From the NCBI GenBank assembly GCA_030667205.1, contig DAOUWH010000111.1:1-6056 (forward strand): a DNA stretch of 6,056 nucleotides, in the 5' to 3' direction. This document shows positions 4,507 through 6,056 of this stretch, piece after piece; position 1 is the stretch's first letter; each line of letters begins with the position of its first letter. The DNA is from Nitrospirota bacterium. Its GTDB lineage: Bacteria > Nitrospirota > Thermodesulfovibrionia > Thermodesulfovibrionales > JdFR-86. The notes below the pieces were generated by a model, which made no database searches, had not been told where the DNA came from, and worked only from the letters and a program-made list of their open reading frames with translations. A program made the position numbers and the translations under genes.

Positions 4507-5982
4507 ATGAAAATAGCGCTGATAATCCCGCGGAATAGCACCAGGACAAAAAAAAGTTTTTACGAGTATGATTTTTTCTCTAAATTCCTGTTTTCAAAAA
4601 GGTATTTTTCATACCTCCTCGCCATCCCCACACTGGTCTCGTTGACCCCCAAGGAGCATGAGGTAAGGGTGTTTGACGAGAACATAGAGGACATTTATTA
4701 TAACTGGGGCGCGGACCTTGCGGGGATAAGCGTAAGGACTTCCTTCGCAAAGCGGGCCTATGGCATAGCCCGGGAATACAGGAGCAGGGGTGTGAAGACC
4801 GTGCTGGGCGGGATACACCCATCGATGTGCACCGAAGAGGCCCTTCGCTATTGCGACTCGGTCGTGGTCGGCGAGGCCGAGCACGTCTGGCATGTCCTTT
4901 TGGATGACGCGCAAAACGGCAGGCTCAAGACCGTCTATAAGGCCGAAGCACTCGCTGATCTGACAGCCTTCGCTCCCCCTGACAGGACGGCCCTTTCAAG
5001 GGACAGGTATTTTTCGGACGTCCTTCAGACGACAAAGGGCTGCCCGTTTCATTGCGAGTTCTGCTCGGTCCATGCCTTCGACGGGACGAAGATAAGGAAC
5101 AAGACCATCGAGCAGGTCATAGAAGAGATAAAGACCATGCACGGCGCGCGCCTGAAGCACAAGAAAAAGGCTGTCTTCTTTGCCGACGACAACATTATCG
5201 CCAACAAAAAATTCGCCCGCGAACTCTTCACGGCGCTAAAGCCCTACAACCTGAAATGGAGCTGTCAGGTGTCGATAAACGTCTCAAAGGACGACGAGAT
5301 CCTCCAGTTGATGAAAGACAGCGGGTGCGGGTCCATGCTGATAGGGCTGGAGTCCGTATCACCGGAAAACCTCTCCCGCATGGACAAGCAGGTAAACCTG
5401 AGGCACGACTATGTCGAGGCCATAAACAAGATACAGTCATATGGCATAAGGGTTGACGGCTCCTTTATCGTGGGGTACGATTTCGAGTCCCAATCCACGC
5501 TCGATGAGCTTATTGCATTCATCGACGAGACCAACATGCTGATGCCGGTGATAAACATTCTCACCCCCTTCCCGGGCACCAGGCTGTTCGAGCGCTTTAC
5601 GAAAGAGGGGCGGATTCTCCATACGGACTGGGACGAATACGACACGAAAAATATCGTCTTCTCCCATCCGGCCATGACCTCCGAGGAGCTGCTGGAGGGC
5701 TACAGGAGGGTGATAAGGCACGTCTATTCCTTTGATTCGATATACAGGAAGCTCAGGCATTACTGGGATATCGACTTCTGGGGGCCCATGAACCAGGACG
5801 ACCCGATAAAGTTTAAATACCGCCTTCTTTTTGCCTTCCGTCTTTGCACCATGCTTTTTTCTCCGAACCTCAAGAGGTCGAGGTTTATCCTCCGCATACT
5901 GCCGAAGATATTCGGACCTCGCGTCAGGATATCCACAATCCTGACATTGATGGCCTATAACGATTACGCTTACGGCGAGTAG
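4507..5982 (+). CDS. B12-binding-domain radical SAM protein with DUF4070-like C-terminal region
   Basis: This 491-residue protein has the architecture of cobalamin-dependent radical SAM enzymes. Residues about 1-140 form a Rossmann-type B12-binding domain (MKIALIIPRN, GADLAGISVRTSFAKRAYGIA, VLGGIHPSMCTEEAL, VVVGEAE). It lacks the DxHxxG lower-ligand motif, as is common in this class. The radical SAM core (about 170-370) has its 4Fe-4S cysteines in C179-P-F-H-C183-E-F-C186, preceded by QTTKG. The region after PGTRLFERF, with HTDWDEYDTKNIVF (372-385), resembles DUF4070. Hydrophobic, basic stretches near 438-482 may lie against the membrane. Relatives include enzymes acting on hopanoids and other lipids or secondary metabolites, but the substrate here is unknown. 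The frame stays open upstream to 4180 inside miaA, yet homology begins at MKIALIIPR. There is no Shine-Dalgarno before ATG 4507, so the start rests on protein similarity. Confidence 0.9.
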   Translation: MKIALIIPRNSTRTKKSFYEYDFFSKFLFSKRYFSYLLAIPTLVSLTPKEHEVRVFDENIEDIYYNWGADLAGISVRTSFAKRAYGIAREYRSRGVKTVLGGIHPSMCTEEALRYCDSVVVGEAEHVWHVLLDDAQNGRLKTVYKAEALADLTAFAPPDRTALSRDRYFSDVLQTTKGCPFHCEFCSVHAFDGTKIRNKTIEQVIEEIKTMHGARLKHKKKAVFFADDNIIANKKFARELFTALKPYNLKWSCQVSINVSKDDEILQLMKDSGCGSMLIGLESVSPENLSRMDKQVNLRHDYVEAINKIQSYGIRVDGSFIVGYDFESQSTLDELIAFIDETNMLMPVINILTPFPGTRLFERFTKEGRILHTDWDEYDTKNIVFSHPAMTSEELLEGYRRVIRHVYSFDSIYRKLRHYWDIDFWGPMNQDDPIKFKYRLLFAFRLCTMLFSPNLKRSRFILRILPKIFGPRVRISTILTLMAYNDYAYGE

Positions 5983-6015
5983 GCCAAGGGGCGGTCAACA
6001 GCCCCCCCGCTTGCC
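5982..6015 (+). terminator. Imperfect stem-loop after the radical SAM gene
   Basis: GGC (5982-5984) pairs with GCC (6013-6015), AAG (5986-5988) with CTT (6010-6012) and GGG (5989-5991) with CCC (6006-6008). C5985 and G6009 are single bulges. Alternatively GGGGC (5988-5992) pairs with GCCCC (6001-6005). The position right after the stop fits a transcript end, but no T run follows, so any termination would not be classical. Confidence 0.3.
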
Positions 6016-6040
6016 TGTAGGGTTGCCAATATGCTATCCT
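6011..6040 (+). promoter_or_regulatory. Possible promoter for the gene beyond the right edge
   Basis: TTGCCT (6011-6016) and TATCCT (6035-6040) are 18 nt apart, and TGC (6032-6034) before the second forms an extended -10, as in the promoter proposed for the Fe-S carrier gene. The first box overlaps the right arm of the stem-loop after the radical SAM gene. No gene start is visible in the remaining 16 bases. Confidence 0.35.
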
Positions 6041-6056
6041 CTATCAAGAAGCTTAA

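Overview
This 6,056-base window looks like ordinary chromosome from a free-living Gram-negative-type bacterium. It carries seven protein genes, most of them housekeeping: a PilZ protein, a carbohydrate-binding-module protein, an A-type Fe-S carrier, hemB, radC, miaA and a B12-binding radical SAM protein. The G+C-rich genes, PilZ signalling, Zn-type HemB and a DUF4070-like radical SAM enzyme suggest an anaerobic or environmental lineage such as Desulfobacterota or Nitrospirota. That placement is an impression, not a demonstration. There are no rRNA, tRNA, transposase, phage, CRISPR or plasmid signatures.

Left part (1-1300): a short single-domain PilZ gene reads rightward and ends in a hairpin that overlaps its stop codon. 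A 270-base convergent gap follows, holding a bulged GC-rich palindrome that resembles dispersed intergenic repeats. Next is a leftward gene joining a lysine/alanine-rich tail to a CBM48/AMPK-type glycogen-binding domain. Its start faces the Fe-S carrier gene across a divergent promoter region, which contains a perfect 7+7 inverted repeat whose two arms each carry a TTGACA.

Middle (1298-3400): an IscA/HesB-type carrier with a TTG start is followed by hemB. The 100 bases between them are dense in small repeats that can fold in two mutually exclusive ways, one ending in a T run. hemB then converges on radC.

Right part (3400-6056): radC and miaA both read leftward, separated by 134 bases holding a 14-base dyad and a weak hairpin. 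miaA diverges, across only 57 bases, from a 491-residue cobalamin-binding radical SAM protein whose product cannot be told from sequence. The last 74 bases hold an imperfect stem-loop and a possible promoter for the next gene.

Functional links: the Fe-S carrier and hemB both belong to metallocofactor and tetrapyrrole supply. The radical SAM enzyme needs both a 4Fe-4S cluster and, probably, cobalamin, a tetrapyrrole made downstream of HemB. This is a thematic association only. I see no clearly novel system. The best leads are the iscA-like/hemB intergenic structure, the basic-tail CBM48 protein and the unassigned radical SAM enzyme.
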